A stretch of 64,000 nt of DNA. It comes from Caballeronia insecticola. GTDB lineage: Bacteria; Pseudomonadota; Gammaproteobacteria; Burkholderiales; Burkholderiaceae. The notes beneath the pieces were generated by a model that did no database searches, was not told where the DNA came from, and saw nothing but the letters and a program-made list of their open reading frames with translations. Location: the NCBI RefSeq assembly GCF_000402035.1, contig NC_021288.1, forward strand, positions 186,001-250,000, written 5' to 3'. Both the position numbers and the translations under genes were made by a program. Each line of letters opens with the position of its first letter. Positions within the stretch are counted from its first letter, which is position 1. Positions 62,477 through 64,000 of this stretch are shown piece after piece.

Positions 62477-63229
62477 TCATCGTGTGCGGCAGGTTCTTCG
62501 GCGTTCGAACCCGTTACGAATCTGCCCGGCGATCAACACGCTGATGATGAGCGACAGATAGCCAAGCAGAAGATCGTGCCGCCATGCCTCGAGGGCGCTT
62601 TGATGAACGAGCAAAGTCGCATCGGGCGCGGGCAGTGAATGCCCCTTGGCCTCGATAGCCTGCATCATGCGAATGAAGCCTGCCGCCGAAAGCAGCGGCA
62701 GCAGCACGACGAGCGCCAGCAACACGAGCTTCGCACGGCGCGCGAGTCGATGATGACGCAGCCGAAACCAGAGCCCGAGACATCCGTGAATCCAGCCCGG
62801 CGCAAGTAGCGCGAGTTGCAGGCCCTGTGTGCCGCTCGTGAGCAGCACGGTGACCACCCGTTCGTAATCCGGCTCGAAGCCATACAAAGAAGAAGCAAGA
62901 CGCGTTGCGACTGCATGGCGGATGAGCAGCAGCGGCAGGCTAAGGCCCGCGCTCAGGCGAATCCATTCGGCGACCGGCATGGCCCAATGGCGGCGCCCGT
63001 AAATCGTGTGCAATGCCAGCGCGAAATGCAGGCAGGCCGCGCCATACAACGCGATCGTGCCGGGGATGCTGCGCCAGAGATGCAGCGCCAGCACGAGCCC
63101 GCGCCCTGCAAGTTCGAGTGACCCGATACCGAGTGCATGGTTGATCAGATGCAGAAACAGATAGATCAGCAGGACGAGACCTGACGCAAGCTGCAAGCGG
63201 CGCAGGACGGCGTGCACTTGAACGCTCAC
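62477..63229 (-). CDS. Stand-alone membrane domain resembling adenylate cyclase N-terminus
   Basis: A 250-residue, six-to-seven-helix membrane protein. LQLASGLVLLIYLFLHLINHALG, LYGAACLHFALALHTIYGR and PGWIHGCLGLWFRLRH resemble the succinate-dehydrogenase/cytochrome-b-like membrane part of certain class III adenylate cyclases, where the repeated HLxNHALG and WxHGCxGL His residues could bind heme. The protein ends at RRRTCRTR, just where the ferredoxin and cyclase domains would start. The NUDIX gene is 18 bases away (convergent), so these domains are absent. Family assignment is from memory of the pattern. Confidence 0.65.
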   Translation of the reverse strand: MSVQVHAVLRRLQLASGLVLLIYLFLHLINHALGIGSLELAGRGLVLALHLWRSIPGTIALYGAACLHFALALHTIYGRRHWAMPVAEWIRLSAGLSLPLLLIRHAVATRLASSLYGFEPDYERVVTVLLTSGTQGLQLALLAPGWIHGCLGLWFRLRHHRLARRAKLVLLALVVLLPLLSAAGFIRMMQAIEAKGHSLPAPDATLLVHQSALEAWRHDLLLGYLSLIISVLIAGQIRNGFERRRTCRTR

Positions 63230-63555
63230 GCATGTTCACGAACGAACTTCGGAGCCGGCGATACATGGCAAGACATGCTGTCGCGACCGATTCTGCCGTC
63301 GAGCACCACCGTCAAACCTGACGCACGGGCCATATCGATGATGTCCATGTCGATCTTCCATTCAGAGTGTCTTGTCTGCAAGACCTTGAACATGCGTTGC
63401 TTATTCCGCGACGAGACCCTCGTTCACCTGCCGAATGCACACGCGCAAACGATCGAGTAATCTTGTCCATCACGCGGACGAAGCCCACACGCGCTTACCG
63501 TCTGATCAATGCTCGATTACGCACACACGTTGAGTCGCGGATTGGAGGTCCGAAA
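63230..63555. other. Intergenic region before MOSC gene
   Basis: A 326-base gap between divergent genes. It contains short, unsupported frames only (for example an 82-residue plus-strand frame at 63212-63460 with no recognisable family) and no obvious repeats. The MOSC gene has a GGAGGT ribosome site at 63544. Confidence 0.5.
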
Positions 63556-64000
63556 ATGGCCAGGCTGCTATCGGTGAATGTAGGGCTTCCGCGCGACATC
63601 GAATGGAAGGGGCGCACCGTGCATACCGGAAGCTGGAAATATCCGCTTCAGGGTCGTTGCATGGCGAAACCCACGGGCCTCGACGGTGACGGCCAGGGCG
63701 ATCTCGGCGGGCATGGCGGAGAGCAGCGCGCAGTGCTTGCCTATCAGATCGAGTCTTATCGATATTGGCAGGAACGCTTGAGCAGAGAAGCCTTCACGTA
63801 TGGCCAGTTCAGCGAGAACTTTACGATCGACGGCTTGCCCGACGACGCCGTATGCGTCGGCGACGTGTATAGGATTGGCGGCGCGGTGTTCGAAGTCACG
63901 CAACCGCGAGTCACGTGTTATCGCGTCGGCATTCGAATGAACGAGCCGAGGATGGCGGCGCTGCTGACATCGAGCGGGCGCCCGGGATTCTATATGCGCG
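63556..64000 (+). CDS. MOSC-domain protein (YiiM-like), N-terminal part
   Basis: About 148 residues of a gene cut by the right window edge. ATG 63556 follows GGAGGT. The MOSC features are LDGDGQGDLGGHGGEQRAVLAY, YGQFSENFTIDGLPDD, VCVGDVYRIGGAVFEV and QPRVTCYRVG, with the conserved Cys that may bind sulfur or molybdenum cofactor. YiiM-type proteins act in molybdenum-dependent N-hydroxylated substrate reduction; many homologues continue into a ferredoxin-NAD reductase domain, which cannot be seen here. Confidence 0.88.
   Translation, partial: MARLLSVNVGLPRDIEWKGRTVHTGSWKYPLQGRCMAKPTGLDGDGQGDLGGHGGEQRAVLAYQIESYRYWQERLSREAFTYGQFSENFTIDGLPDDAVCVGDVYRIGGAVFEVTQPRVTCYRVGIRMNEPRMAALLTSSGRPGFYMR

Noticed and set aside
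63212..63460. Small plus-strand frame of 82 residues
   Set aside because: No ribosome site, no family, overlaps the start of the minus-strand membrane gene.
1..64000. Prophage, transposon or CRISPR content
   Set aside because: No transposase, integrase, terminal repeats or spaced repeat arrays seen in any frame or strand.

Overview
The window is about 64 kb of high-GC DNA (roughly 62-64% by eye). It is densely coded, with many ATGA or GTGA start/stop overlaps. The gene content points to Burkholderiaceae, most likely Caballeronia or Paraburkholderia and probably a secondary replicon: an H-NS protein of the short Burkholderia type, many LysR regulators, MHS/AAHS/ACS-type MFS transporters, AtuA/DUF4387 pairs, methanol-dehydrogenase accessory genes, and an AmiC/AmiR amide operon. 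The genus is inferred from gene content only. I saw no rRNA, tRNA, CRISPR array, insertion sequence or phage gene.

Region 1 (1-24.3 kb) is a catabolic island for an unidentified acid or lactone. It opens with a CoA-ester lyase (cut by the window edge), an AAHS transporter, a second CoA-ester lyase, a CaiB/BaiF CoA-transferase and a GntR regulator. Next come two separate AtuA-DUF4387 gene pairs (5957-7668 and 18095-19796), each divergent from a LysR gene. Between and around them are two MHS transporters, two NtaA-type FMN monooxygenases, two flavin reductases, an iron-type alcohol dehydrogenase, a second-type lumazine synthase (RibH2-like), a metallo-beta-lactamase-fold hydrolase, a nitroreductase, an amidohydrolase and an ACS transporter. 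Duplicated parts and matching LysR operators suggest it grew by duplication.

Region 2 (24.3-38.1 kb) is mixed: FKBP isomerase, glutathione transferase, a cyanate module (carbonic anhydrase, cyanase, CynR-like regulator with two matching operators), ClC channel, NAD-malic enzyme, a small secreted protein, a truncated VanB/PDR-type reductase, an MFS transporter with a LysR, an SRPBCC protein, a SolA-like amine oxidase and an NAD(P)-binding SDR.

Region 3 (38.1-43.4 kb, minus strand) has the gene order of mxaRSACKL, the accessory genes for methanol dehydrogenase maturation, without structural dehydrogenase genes in view. An H-NS gene, a long perfect palindrome and an alpha/beta hydrolase follow.

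Region 4 (45.3-53.8 kb) is one long amide/urea operon: substrate-binding protein, two permeases, two ATPases, formamidase/acetamidase, AmiC sensor, AmiR antiterminator and an SDR. Its leader holds a sigma70-like promoter, two hairpins with ANNGNN hexaloops and a very strong terminator overlapping the second hairpin. This is the expected target architecture for the ANTAR protein encoded at the end of the same operon.

Region 5 (53.9-62.5 kb) is a ketohexose cluster: DeoR regulator, PfkB kinase, a GatZ/KbaZ protein without a catalytic aldolase partner, a ribose-type ABC importer, a D-tagatose 3-epimerase-like protein and a NUDIX hydrolase. Two promoters in this region share the same TTTCG-N3-CGAAA operator. 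The window ends with a stand-alone membrane domain resembling the N-terminus of certain adenylate cyclases, and the start of a MOSC-domain gene.
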